The notes below the pieces were generated by a model. The model searched no databases. It was not told the origin of the DNA and saw only the letters and a list, made by a program, of their open reading frames with translations. The translations under genes and the position numbers were made by a program. A stretch of 64,000 nt of DNA from Siphonodentalium dalli (taxonomy: Eukaryota > Mollusca > Scaphopoda > Gadilida > Siphonodentaliidae): assembly GCA_032622095.1 (NCBI GenBank), contig CP136062.1, positions 197,103,887-197,167,886 on the forward strand, given 5' to 3'. This document shows, piece by piece, positions 34,298-43,171 of the stretch. The stretch's first letter is position 1. Each line of letters starts with the position of its first letter.

Positions 34298-34453
34298 ATA
34301 TCTAGTGTTTTTGATTGGATACCAAAAAATATGTCATGAGTGAGCGAGACAAATGTTTATTTTCGCGAGCGGCTTGCCGCGAGCGAAAATAAACACTTGT
34401 CGCGGTCACGAATGACATATTTTTCGGTATCCACTAAAAAAACACTAGATATT
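34298..34453. repeat. Large hairpin, about 75-bp arms
   Basis: ATATCTAGTGTTTTT at the left and its complement AAAAACACTAGATAT at the right; TGGATACC, ATATGTCAT and TTTATTTTCGC also pair, folding at GAGCGGCTTGCCGCGAGC near 34375. The ends look like a complete foldback element; target duplication unclear. Confidence 0.85.
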
Positions 34454-34985
34454 CTTTTTATTATACGCATTTCCAAAGAAATTCACCATTTACGACGTTA
34501 AATGATCTCACAATCGATGCATCATTTTTGAAGCCATCAGCTGATCGATGCCTGTTCACGCAATGCTACTTCACCATCCGCAGAATATAAAAATATAGTT
34601 CCCGCATTCTTCCCTTTATTTCCCCCATAAATATGTTGAATTTCAACATAAAATAGATTTTAATTATAACTGTAATATCAGTGAATATAATATAAATTAG
34701 AATATCAAAATGGGTTCTTTCACTTTGTCTTTCTTCAACAGTACGAACCGGAAACAGCATTGGTACACGCAAGTGAATCGGTCGCATGCACGGTCGAGCT
34801 AGTGTGAAAGTATATTTTTCTATATCCCCTTCTGGGTGATATCGATGTGTATCTAAACGCGTATTTTTCTATAATTCACTGTTGAACGTATAATAAAACC
34901 CTGCACTCTTATTAGGCAATGAGAAATATAGTGAAATTGCCTGCACTATTATTAATTTCAGCCGAAAAAACAGCTCTGCACTATA
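34454..34985. other. No gene seen
   Basis: Minus-strand open frames at 34566-34787 and 34869-35255 lack recognisable domains; the second is partly repeat R. Confidence 0.4.
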
Positions 34986-34989
34986 ATTC

Positions 34990-35259
34990 ACCTGACTATT
35001 ATTCGTCAGATGAGGATAGATGTCGTTTCTGTCACCGCCGTGCCTAAAAAAAACCAACAACTCCCCTAGAGTTAGGAATAAACAATGTTCAAAACTCGAA
35101 AGAAATCGACAGAGATAAATGGCGAATGGTAATGGAGATAAATGCTGAATGTAGACTGGCTCGCGACAACGATGTTTTGAGACAAATATGGGGAGGCTAC
35201 AACTAGGTGGTCGGACATTGAGCTGCATGTCTGATATACCGCCATGAGACTCCACTTAC
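34990..35259 (+). repeat. Dispersed repeat R, copy 2, left portion
   Basis: Contains AGATAAATGGCGAATGGTAA, GACAACGATGTTTTGAGACA, AAATATGGGGAGGCTACAAC and ends TGAGACTCCACTTAC, where an insertion begins. It continues at 36297. The GATAAATGGCGA block recurs at about 36497, so two 343-bp units stand in tandem once the insertion is subtracted. Confidence 0.75.
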
Positions 35260-35278
35260 GATGATGATGAAGTGATTT

Positions 35279-35294
35279 GGGGGGGGGGGGGGGG
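35279..35294. repeat. Poly-G run (G16) near the tail of the 1,037-bp insertion
   Basis: Sixteen G on the plus strand (poly-C in the sense of the insertion), between the tail and the hairpin. Confidence 0.9.
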
Positions 35295-35396
35295 CTAACC
35301 CCGGGATCTTCGAAAGGGCCGAATGGCCCTTTCCCTAACCCCTCATTTTCAGCTTTTATTTATAACATAAAAAAGGAGCAATTTTTAGAAGTTTTC

Positions 35397-35726
35397 TTAT
35401 CTTCTCTTTTTTCTTTTTCTATGGTGGTGTTTTTCCCCAGAAGATGGAGACGTTGATTCTGTCTGGAGTTCTCGTTCTTCTCTCCGCTGTTGTTGTTGTT
35501 GTTGGTTTTCTTCTTCCCATAGCCGTTGTCGTTCATTGAACTCTGCTGTTATTCGTGTGTTATCTTCCACTATTTTCAGGAATCTGGCTACAAGTTCTGG
35601 GTTTGCTGTTGCTCCATCTTCGACAGGAGCAGGGGGTGGTGGTGCCTGCTCCTCTTCCGCGATGCAGACGGGGGACACCGGAGGTCTCGGTGTCGCTGGA
35701 TTGTATAGTCCTCCGCTGCATCCGGG
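35397..35726 (-). CDS. Unidentified ORF in the 1,037-bp insertion, downstream frame
   Basis: Open from just after a TAA at 35727-35729 to a stop at 35397. It reads GGLYNPATPRPPVSP, then EEEQAPPPPAPVEDG, an apparent helix ELVARFLKIVEDNTRITAEF, a Gln-rich stretch EEENQQQQQQRREER and a basic C-terminus HHHRKRKKRR that could be a nuclear or nucleic-acid-binding tail. A start codon near 35678 would be GTG, so an independent start is unlikely; joining to the upstream 220-codon frame by a frameshift explains both. I recognise no family and give no function. Confidence 0.35.
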   Translation of the reverse strand, partial: PGCSGGLYNPATPRPPVSPVCIAEEEQAPPPPAPVEDGATANPELVARFLKIVEDNTRITAEFNERQRLWEEENQQQQQQRREERELQTESTSPSSGEKHHHRKRKKRR

Positions 35727-36250
35727 TTAGGAGACGGTGGTAGTGGTGGCAGGGTCTCCATCAACACCACAAAGTCGGCGACAGGGGCGGCCGGGGTGAC
35801 ATCTACGTCCATGTCGTTTCCGCTGGTGGTGATTTCAGGTCCGACGACAGTGGGCTGCTGTTGCTCCGTGGGAGGTAGCTGGGCGTCTCTCAGCCTTCCT
35901 CTTGATCCACCTGGCCTTCCTGTCGGCGTCCATGCGGCGGCGTCTTTCTCTTCGGTTTCTTTCTCTTCTTCTTGGTGGTACCCCTCCAGTGGTGGTGGGT
36001 TGCTGGTGGGTTCCAGCATCCGGGTTACCTCCAACAGAGGGTCCCGAAAAGGACCGTGATGGCGTAACCAGGAATTCCAGAAAAAGCTCCACGTGGCTAC
36101 CCGACCTGCGTACAGTCCAGGCCAGACAGTGATCCACGTGGAGTGAGCTGAGTGCGTGACTTCGGCGGGGATTAAAGACGAATCCATTGTCCGGCCGAAG
36201 TCAGTAATCCGATCGCTGAGCGAGCTAGTTATAAGTCCTGGAGCGCTCAA
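35588..36250 (-). CDS. Unidentified ORF in the 1,037-bp insertion, upstream frame
   Basis: 220 codons, the longest non-repetitive open frame in the window. It begins about 45 bp inside the insertion. Residues 1-80 look globular, with several Trp (VWPGLYAGRVATWSFFW). Residues 85-130 are acidic (EEEKETEEK) and then Gly/Arg/Pro-rich. The last third is Pro-rich (METLPPLPPSPNPD) and drifts into Arg/His-rich sequence after about residue 185, as expected if the true frame changes there. The downstream frame (35397-35726) looks like the proper continuation. No known domain is recognised. GC content is far above the surroundings. It may be a decayed protein of roughly 285 residues with one frameshift near 35700. 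Confidence 0.4.
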   Translation of the reverse strand: MSAPGLITSSLSDRITDFGRTMDSSLIPAEVTHSAHSTWITVWPGLYAGRVATWSFFWNSWLRHHGPFRDPLLEVTRMLEPTSNPPPLEGYHQEEEKETEEKDAAAWTPTGRPGGSRGRLRDAQLPPTEQQQPTVVGPEITTSGNDMDVDVTPAAPVADFVVLMETLPPLPPSPNPDAAEDYTIQRHRDLRCPPSASRKRSRHHHPLLLSKMEQQQTQNL

Positions 36251-36302
36251 TCCAGGACGCCCTCTCTCGTCAGCGGTCGGAACACGAATGGTGATGACTT
36301 AC

Positions 36303-36606
36303 TTTGTATTTGTGTCGTATATATGCTAATTCAGGGAAGTACGCATCTGTACGGCCTGTTGCACAGGAAATACAACTCAGTGGAGGTTCTTTGTGGTCAT
36401 CTATGTGCATTTTATAACTCCAGGGCAGGCACAGCAAGACTCCCATACATTTGGGAATAAATATATTCAAAATTTGAACGGATTCGACATTTGGCAGAGA
36501 TAAATGGCGAGTGCTAATGGCAAATAATCGCTGCGCCAAGAACGGCTTGCGACAACGATGTTTGAAGACAAATATCAGTGTCGGTATAAACATACGTCAT
36601 AATTTG
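36303..36606 (+). repeat. Dispersed repeat R, copy 2, right portion
   Basis: Continues from 35259 after the insertion: TTTGTATTTGTGTCGTATAT, GCATCTGTACGGCCTGTTG, then a second GATAAATGGCGAGTGCTAAT block and GACAACGATGTTTGAAGACA. It is cut again at 36614 by a hAT element and resumes at 37261. Confidence 0.75.
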
Positions 36607-36614
36607 CTCGAAAA

Positions 36615-37252
36615 TAGTGTTCGGTATTCGACGGATTTCGGTATTCGAATATTCGGTTCGAATAAAGAGCGAATATTCGAATATAGATAAATTATAAAAT
36701 TATATAGATAACATATTTTGGAACCAATTTATTATTTAATGAAATAGCATATTTATCCATGCACATGCTATACGCAAAAAAGAGAGAAAGAAAAAAGTCT
36801 TTTGGCTTAATAGCAAGAGTTTATGAAGTTCAAGTAGTCAATGTCCCACGCATGGTTCCACAAGTTGGTCGTAGTGCCACAATAACTAAGAACATGATCT
36901 GGATTGAGCTTGCAGGTTGCCTTTTTAGTTTTGGCATCCAACGTGAAGTGAGTCCATATATCTGATTTATTCGAATTTGACGCCATATTATACACACAAG
37001 TGACAACGCGCAAACAAATCAAAACGATGCCTTATATGCCCGCTTCCTATGACCACATGCAAGCACGGTCTGGTTTACACCCAGCCAATACAATTATTTC
37101 GACGTCATGACGCCAATCAAATCAGACCGTCAGACTAATAACAAACTAGGAAACAATTACCGGGATATTATTCTCGAATATTCGAATAGTCAAATAATTA
37201 TTCGAATATTTATTTTTACGAGCGAATATTCGAATATTCTGACCGAACACTA
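36615..37252 (-). mobile_element. hAT element remnant, 638 bp, perfect 8-bp duplication
   Basis: CTCGAAAA at 36607-36614 is repeated at 37253-37260. Ends TAGTGTTCGG and CCGAACACTA are inverted and fit the hAT terminal pattern (YARNG). The subterminal regions are full of ATTCGAATATTCG words, as hAT elements often have repeated transposase-binding motifs near the ends. It contains a BED zinc-finger relic on the minus strand but no DDE/RNase-H catalytic domain, so it is an internally deleted copy. Confidence 0.9.
36807..36986 (-). pseudogene. BED zinc-finger N-terminus of hAT transposase (relic)
   Basis: From the Met at 36986 the reading MASNSNKSDIWTHFTLDAK continues with KATCKLN and GTTTNLWNHAWDIDY. 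This matches the BED finger plan: an early Trp and Phe, a Cys pair, a G-x-T-x-N-L segment and a His pair. The second Cys is missing (CKLN) and the last His is Tyr, which one C-to-T change would give, so zinc binding is probably lost. The frame closes after about 60 residues; the catalytic part of the transposase is absent. An upstream Met at 37022 would add 12 residues without family likeness. The finger would have bound the element's ends. Confidence 0.75.
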
Positions 37253-37260
37253 CTCGAAAA

Positions 37261-37465
37261 TGGCGGTAATTGGAAATATACTGTTCTTTTTTTCCTATAA
37301 TTTACAAAGATATCAGCAGGCGATTAGACTAATGAGCTAACAACTACTATCGATTACTGCAACAACAACAAATGGATATCGAACGCATTTGTTTTTAAAG
37401 GCCCATTTAATTTTCGAGTCACCGATTATGTTTTTATAGTGCCTTAATATACGGTTTCCACAACA
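37261..37465. other. Flank of the hAT element; no gene seen
   Basis: Continuation of repeat R or unique DNA; no domain found. Confidence 0.4.
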
Positions 37466-37467
37466 AT

Positions 37468-37955
37468 CTATGCCATAACATATATTTTAGCTGTAGAAAA
37501 GGGTCGACATACGCAACCGAAGACGCCATTAAAAGACAGAATTTGTCACATGTGTGATGAACTTAAAGTTGAAAAAGAAAAACATTTTATTATGGAATGC
37601 TGTGCGTACGCTGACTCCAGAAAAGACTTGTTTAATATTGCTCAAAATTATAGCATAGATTACATAAACTTGAGTGATGATGATAAGTTCATCTTTATAA
37701 TGAAAAACAAGGACAAACAAATAATCAATTCCGTGTGCAACATGATCCGGTTATTCTTTCTAAAAAGACAGAATGTCAACATGGGGAAATAAACGTTGAA
37801 AGTATTAATTTATAATACTAATGATTATTTATCGTACATATGTCTATTACATGTATTTTATTTTAATGTGTAACATTTCATGTATTAACTGTTATTTGCA
37901 ACTGCCTCCATTGGTGTATTGCAATAAATCATCTTATCTTATCTTATCTTATGAT
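37468..37955 (+). pseudogene. LINE ORF2 C-terminus and 3' end, 5'-truncated
   Basis: In frame from about 37457 the peptide reads ILAVEKGRHTQ, then DRICHMCDELKVEKEKHFI, ECCAYADSRKDLF, and ends at a TAA at 37790. This is the zinc-knuckle-like C-terminal domain found after the reverse transcriptase in many invertebrate LINEs: I-E-x-G-R-H/Y, R-I-C-x-x-C, E-x-H-F, C-x-x-Y, R. About 165 bp of untranslated sequence follow, ending TTGCAATAAATC and (ATCTT)n at 37930-37953, the short tandem tail usual for this group. Everything upstream is missing. The domain residues are intact, so the copy is not very old. Confidence 0.8.
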
Positions 37956-38090
37956 TAAAATACTATAATTTATCACCATTTGAAACGTCTGTGTCTTAGA
38001 AGATGCCCATAGAGAAATAGAAAACAGCTGAAATCATAGCAAGATTTACCCCATTGTGGCTCCCAGAATGCAACAGAATTCACACTAAAA

Positions 38091-38163
38091 ATATATTTTC
38101 AATTGAAGGGGAATAACTCTATATATTATGATATTGAGTTAGTCCCCTTCCATTGAAAATAAT
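38091..38163. repeat. Hairpin, about 28-bp arms
   Basis: TATTTTCAATTGAAGGGGAA and its near complement TTCCATTGAAAATA with an AT-rich loop. Confidence 0.8.
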
Positions 38164-38877
38164 GAAACTTGAACACAGGACACAAGTCGGTATCTCAGCA
38201 AAAACAACATTTGAATAAGTTGATAATACAATGTTATGGAGCTTCCTCTTTCAAATGGTATATACTATGCCATATATTTTATATAAAATTATCTGAGAGT
38301 TCGAAAATTAAGTGGACCTTTATGAAGTTCAAATTGCACCACCTCAAAACATGGTGACCGAAGTCACTTGAACACTTACATATTCTCAGTGTCATATGGG
38401 GATGGGATTAACAATGAGCTAGCAGAAAATGGCACATAGCTCATTCGATATATTGTAATATCAGAAACCCCTATAATATCATTGAAAATTCCATTAGATA
38501 TTTTCTTATCTCTCACTAGTGAGTAATCGCCGCGTGCTTCATGGGATACTTGGCATCGCGCCAAATAAATTACATTACCGCGCGAATTAATACTATTTAG
38601 AATAGCCGCACATGACACCGATACCATACATTGCAAAATGATTGCTTTGTTCATTAAAGTTCAATTATTGTCCACCTTCGTTGCACTAACGAAAATAGGC
38701 ACAAAAACAAAGAGGCAAATTGGGGGAGATTATGTTTCATCGCAAGACAGAGAGCGCAATACTGTATATGGTTGTGAAGCGTCTCAGCCAATGCCGTGCA
38801 TCTATGTATTTTACATGCATTTTTCAGCTTATTTTAGCTCTAGTTTTGTTCATGTGATATACAAGATCTTCAACTCG
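38164..38877. other. No gene seen
   Basis: Open frames at 38376-38654 (minus) and the start of 38638-39105 (plus) have no recognisable domain. Confidence 0.4.
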
Positions 38878-38999
38878 TTATGTTGGGATATAAGATTTTA
38901 TGAAACTCGTTTGATAAATTTGATTCACAACTCTCTACGACTCTTTGAGAATCTAATTGATCAAACTCGTTTCATAAAATCTTATATCCCCAACATAAT
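38878..38999. repeat. Inverted repeat, about 42-bp arms
   Basis: TTATGTTGGGATATAAGATT to its near-perfect complement at 38970-38997, with TTATGAAACTCGTTTGATAA also paired. A 155-residue open frame (38638-39105) spans it and owes its length partly to this. Confidence 0.85.
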
Positions 39000-39059
39000 T
39001 CGTTGGAGATCCTCTATATATATACAAGTAGGCGACGAAAACGATGAATACTTAAGCCG

Positions 39060-39330
39060 CTTTCACACATGTCCGTTTCTCCGATGCGTTTCCTTGCGTT
39101 TCTAATATTTTAACGCATCCGGAAAACGCTTCGGTCAAAACAGTGATAATATCACTGGGTCTTTCACACATGTGCGTTTGCCGGATGCGTTTCTTTTTTT
39201 TCATGTCTCGGACTTGAAATGCTGCGTTTCGCCTGCGTTTCTAAAAAAGCATACACAAGCATGTGTGGCTAGCTTCACTATTTCGACCGATGCGTTTTCC
39301 GGATGCGTTAAAATATTAGAAACGCAATTC
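39060..39330. repeat. Inverted and direct repeats with GATGCGTTT words
   Basis: 39090-39133 (GCGTTTCTAATATTTTAACG, CATCCGGAAAACGC) is inverted at 39288-39328; CTTTCACACATGT is in direct repeat at 39060 and 39161. Probably a small foldback element of about 270 bp. Confidence 0.75.
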
Positions 39331-39364
39331 GCCGTTTTCGAGCAAATTATGACTCATAGGTTCT

Positions 39365-39690
39365 CGGTCCTGAATATGGGGAGGCTGAAACTGGATGGGT
39401 GGACATTTAACTGCATGTACTGAAACACGGCAATTAAACTCCGTGTACATTGTATCCTGTGTCGTATATATGCTAATACAGGGCAATAACCGTATATATG
39501 CTCTTCCAATCTATTGCTAGTTTATGGGGGCGACATTCGATTGGGGAACGAGACATCGGACTCCATGCGCAATCCAAGATTGTGTCAATTTCCTCACAAA
39601 CTATCAAATGAAGCGCACATTCCCTTCTTCGTTACTCTGGAGTGACGCCAGCGGAAATTGCGCCCATATACGGCTTGTTGTAATAAGTCG
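39365..39690 (+). repeat. Dispersed repeat R, copy 3
   Basis: Contains AATATGGGGAGGCTGAAACT, TTTAACTGCATGTACTGAAAC, AACTCCGTGTACATTGTATC, TGTGTCGTATATATGCTAAT and further on ATACGGCTTGTTG. It lacks the 1,037-bp insertion found in copy 2. Confidence 0.75.
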
Positions 39691-39704
39691 GGATTTTTTT
39701 TTTA

Positions 39705-40034
39705 CCCTGTGCCAATGCATTCCCTTATATATGCATTGGCCTAACAATTTTTTACAATTTTAATAATTTGTTCTTGTATTCTTTAACAATTTTATATTTT
39801 CACCCATACAGAGCCCCAGACAAACATGAGCAGACGACACTCTTCTATATGCTTCTATATATGTATGGGGCTCCCTGCAGGGTAATGAATGTTTTTTTAT
39901 TTTATGTCCTAAAAATTGTAAGAAATATTTATTTAAAAAAAAAGATAAAAAATTGTTAGGCCAATGCATTCTCTTATATATGCGAGGCGACATATGGTCG
40001 ACTCGCATATATAAGAGAATGCATTGGCACAGGG
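39705..40034. mobile_element. Hairpin element with CCCTGTGCC ends (related to nested-hairpin family)
   Basis: Bounded by TA on both sides (39703-39704, 40035-40036). Ends CCCTGTGCCAATGCATT and its complement. The right hairpin (39960-40027) is the full 66-bp type; the left one is shortened to a 28-bp palindrome. It lacks the CCCTTTACCCAACA outer segment of the TTAA copies. The spacer has extra sequence with GAGCCCC/GGGGCTC inverted words. It could be a TA-inserting relative or a recombined inner part of the TTAA family. Confidence 0.7.
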
Positions 40035-40036
40035 TA

Positions 40037-40643
40037 AAAATAATAGAAAATGATCAGAAGTGGTGAGTGTGTGGCTTGTTGCGCGGGGAGGACAACTCAA
40101 AATATCGATGATGTCATACTTTTGTTGTTTACATATAATTTCAAGAAGTCTTATTTCACGAATTCATTATCCCCGAAATGAAAATTATTCGAGTTAATGA
40201 CAATTGCTGTGCCTGCCCATCAGCACACCAGCGCGTATTCTTGCTCTGATAGAACCAATGTCTATTTGGCCGGTTATACAAAGACAAATACACTGACCTA
40301 GGATTGTAATATATATATACTGCCTTCATCTCCACTATTGTTGATCATTACTGTATACATGGAGCTTATGTGGCGACAGGGGGTATCCCAACTTTGGTCA
40401 AAGCCAGAGATGACACAAGAAAGCTAAACTTTGGCTTATTTCCGATGTTATCGCTGTGTAATTCTTCTACTTCATCGCGTGCCATATATTACAGAGACAT
40501 AAAGCAGCCATGAAAATGAGTCGCTATTTAGTTTATTTGCCATCTCATTTGTCAAACTACCTGTTGAAAATGAGAACATCTAATCATTAATTACCAGTAG
40601 AAAAAATGGATGGAAAAAAGATACCACAAATTCCGCAGACAAC
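40037..40643. other. No gene seen
   Basis: Unrecognised AT-rich sequence. Confidence 0.5.
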
Positions 40644-40647
40644 TTAA

Positions 40648-40994
40648 TGGGGTACTGTACACTAAATCCGGCCATTTATGGGACCATCTCATTTTATACT
40701 CAACATAATATATGCAACAAACTAATTAATTTGAGGCACAGATGAGTGCAAAATACATTCATTTACCGCATGAATAATACAAACAATATGGTAATTATAA
40801 TTAAAACGAATTTATGGCTGGAATCATATATTCATTTTCATTATAATTACCATGTTGTTTGCTTTGTTCACAGAGCACATGACTGTATTTTACACTAATC
40901 CATGACTCAAATTCATTCATTTGTTGCATATATTCTGTTTAGTATAACATGAGATGGTCCCCATAAATGGCCGGATTTAGTGTACAGTACCCCT
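40648..40994. mobile_element. TTAA-type palindromic MITE, GGGGTACTGTACAC family, copy 1
   Basis: TTAA at 40644-40647 and 40995-40998. Ends GGGGTACTGTACACTAAATC and complement; arms of about 75 bp match (CCGGCCATTTATGG, GACCATCTCAT, ATATATGCAACAAA). Pairing continues inside (GGTAATTATAAT against ATTATAATTACC), so almost the whole 347 bp folds. No coding capacity. Confidence 0.87.
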
Positions 40995-40998
40995 TTAA

Positions 40999-41311
40999 CA
41001 GTCCTTGCGACGAATATCACTTTATGATCCTATGTCAAAAGTTACAAGATTTATACGAAATTCACATCCCCAAATATTACTGAGAGAACCGTAACAGAAA
41101 TAAATTTCATTGTTTCCTCTCAATTGAATATTTGAGCCTTCTTAAAAAAGTAAGCATATTTATCAAACTATCTTAAAAAAGGATACCATGTTAATGTAAA
41201 TTGAATGGTGGATTACAATATAATTTTGTATGTGTGTATTGTTATTGATATGACTTATATGTTATGGATGCATTGTGTATAATATGTATATATGCTATTG
41301 CATGTTCCAAC
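40999..41311. other. No gene seen
   Basis: Short AT-rich interval between two elements. Confidence 0.5.
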
Positions 41312-41314
41312 TTA

Positions 41315-42432
41315 GGGTACGTTCATACGTTCATACGTTCATTATCTCAATGTCGGGGTGAAATATGACTTTTTATGAGGCAATTCTATAATTTGGTTTT
41401 CTGCTTTTTTTCACTATTTCAAATTCGAACCTATTCCAATACTAACGTACCAGTCGTTAAACAAATATTATGGGCTGTATGGTTTTCCGAAACATTATAC
41501 ACTGGTATCCATCCCAATGAACAATTTTCTCTCTCAAGTTATTTACCAGAATATGAAAGAAAAAATTATTTTCGTGTTGTCCAAATTAATGGTCATTATT
41601 AGGCAAGTGATATCACGTCATTTATATTAGACATGCGGGAATAGCTACTGTAGTGTAGAATTATGATAAGACACGACATCCATGTACATATATACCTGAG
41701 TCGGATCGCAGATACATCTAGCACATCTGTTATGTCTTGAGAACTGGATGAAGATGACAGGTTTCGATTATGGCCATTTGTATTAGTATATCACGATTTT
41801 CCTCAACACCACCAAGTCTAGATATCATCTACACCATCATCGTGTATGTCATCTACCCCATCATTACTTATTGCTATTCGCCGTAACCAGGCAACATTGA
41901 ACATTCTACACCGTCATAAACATTCATCTGCACCGCCAAAATTGGTTGTTTGTATTGAGGTAAATTCATACGATTGTGAAGGTGATCATGCGAAGTAACC
42001 ATCAAATATACACTCCGGTGACGTTTCATGGCCATTAACAACATCCTGACCGAATAATACGGTAAAATAACAATTTAATTCCGCCTGAAATGCTAGCAAT
42101 TTCATGAATGTTGGATTCGAACCTGTTTCTAACAGTTACAGTGAAGAAAAACGTCAATTATTATGCATCCCCTTAACCGCTAATTTATAGCCAGTAAAGT
42201 TGCGGATATGTGCGGTTACTACTGCCCGAAATATACTACTAATACCGCGATTTACAACGCACATACTCATCAAAACATACATCCTCCGCCATATTGGATC
42301 ATCTACACCGTTTTCTCCACCGTTTTCTCCACCGATCTTGCACCACTGTGAATATGATGGCACCATATCGTTTTCTTCGCCGAAATGCCTGCAAACCATA
42401 TCGTGCAAACTTGCCAGCGTATGAACGTACCC
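41315..42432. mobile_element. PIF/Harbinger-like element, 1,118 bp, TTA duplication
   Basis: TTA at 41312-41314 and 42433-42435; ends GGGTACGTTCATACG and its exact complement (15 bp). GGG ends plus TWA duplication suit PIF/Harbinger. Direct CATACGTT duplication lies just inside the left end. Short open frames (41375-41602 plus; 42154-42408 minus) show no nuclease or Myb motif, so it appears non-autonomous. Its termini differ from those of the element at 29400. Confidence 0.7.
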
Positions 42433-42435
42433 TTA

Positions 42436-43092
42436 ACTGTTGGCTTTGCTAATAAACAATCACTCAGAGATCCCCACCACACAGGGTTCGCTTCATATAC
42501 AAGCATACCATGACCACGTGGATCGCATGTACTTTGTGAAATTAGTCCGGAGCGAATTGCGGAAAATTCATCTCCGTCAAAGAATCGTCGCAATAATTTT
42601 ACTCATTGATCTGCATACGTGATGGGACTCCAAAGCTACATCGGAGCGTCGGCACTCTAAATGAGACAGTGTTCATTATTACGCTTCGGCGAATTTATTT
42701 TTCGCATTCGGTTGATACATGTGGATAGATGACACAGATGAACCTAAAAGTAATCGAAGGAGCGAAATGTAAATAAGCATAACAAATAAAATTAAAGCAG
42801 CCAAAATTAATGTGTTTTTGAATCGTATTTTATGCATGTAGCTAATGTTGAATTGTAAGATATTTTGCCTGAAAAAAAAACCACACCGTTCCGTCGTCTT
42901 GGGTCGTGTCATATTTTTAAAAACGATTCCGTGTATGGAATCCGATTGAACACACGTGTGGGCATTCTAGGCGAGTAGCGAGTAGCTCTCCTACAAAATG
43001 TCGAGGCGAGCCATGCATAATTATATACCCGACAACCGCCATTTTGTGAAATATTTGTCCCCCAATCTTCCCCATCGTCGCCAGCTGGTTTC
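42436..43092. other. No gene seen
   Basis: Open frames at 42303-42593 and 42679-42912 on the minus strand have no recognisable domains. Confidence 0.45.
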
Positions 43093-43171
43093 AACCACAG
43101 CAGAATTATGGGTAACTTTTCAGGATATAGTCGGAAATATGGCTTGTTGCCATTCATCGGAAAGCTCTCAC
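43093..43171. mobile_element. Half copy of the palindromic TA-type MITE
   Basis: CAACCACAGCAGAATTATGG to GGAAAGCTCTC matches the left half of 15265-15479 from position 15294 on. The other arm and the CAGTAATGCCC end are missing. Confidence 0.8.

Larger units (their letters stand above)
35260..36296 (-). mobile_element. 1,037-bp GC-rich retroposon-like insertion with 6-bp duplication
   Basis: Flanked by ACTTAC at 35254-35259 and 36297-36302; removing the insert and one ACTTAC gives the uninterrupted sequence seen in repeat R copies at 34150 and 39430. On the minus strand the element starts near the upstream flank, carries an ORF region (36250-35397), then an AT-rich stretch, an 8-bp stem hairpin AAAGGGCC-ATTC-GGCCCTTT (35313-35332), a C16 run and a CATCATCATC tail. 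A short repeated 3' tail and a variable-length duplication are typical of non-LTR retroposition. No reverse transcriptase is present, so it is either a truncated or non-autonomous element, or a retroposed gene. Confidence 0.72.

Noticed and set aside
38638-39105. 155-codon frame
   Set aside because: Spans an inverted repeat and shows no domain; probably chance openness.
39705-40034. Treating this as a simple truncated TTAA copy
   Set aside because: Both ends stop at CCCTGTGCC with TA on each side, so it was listed as a related but distinct form.
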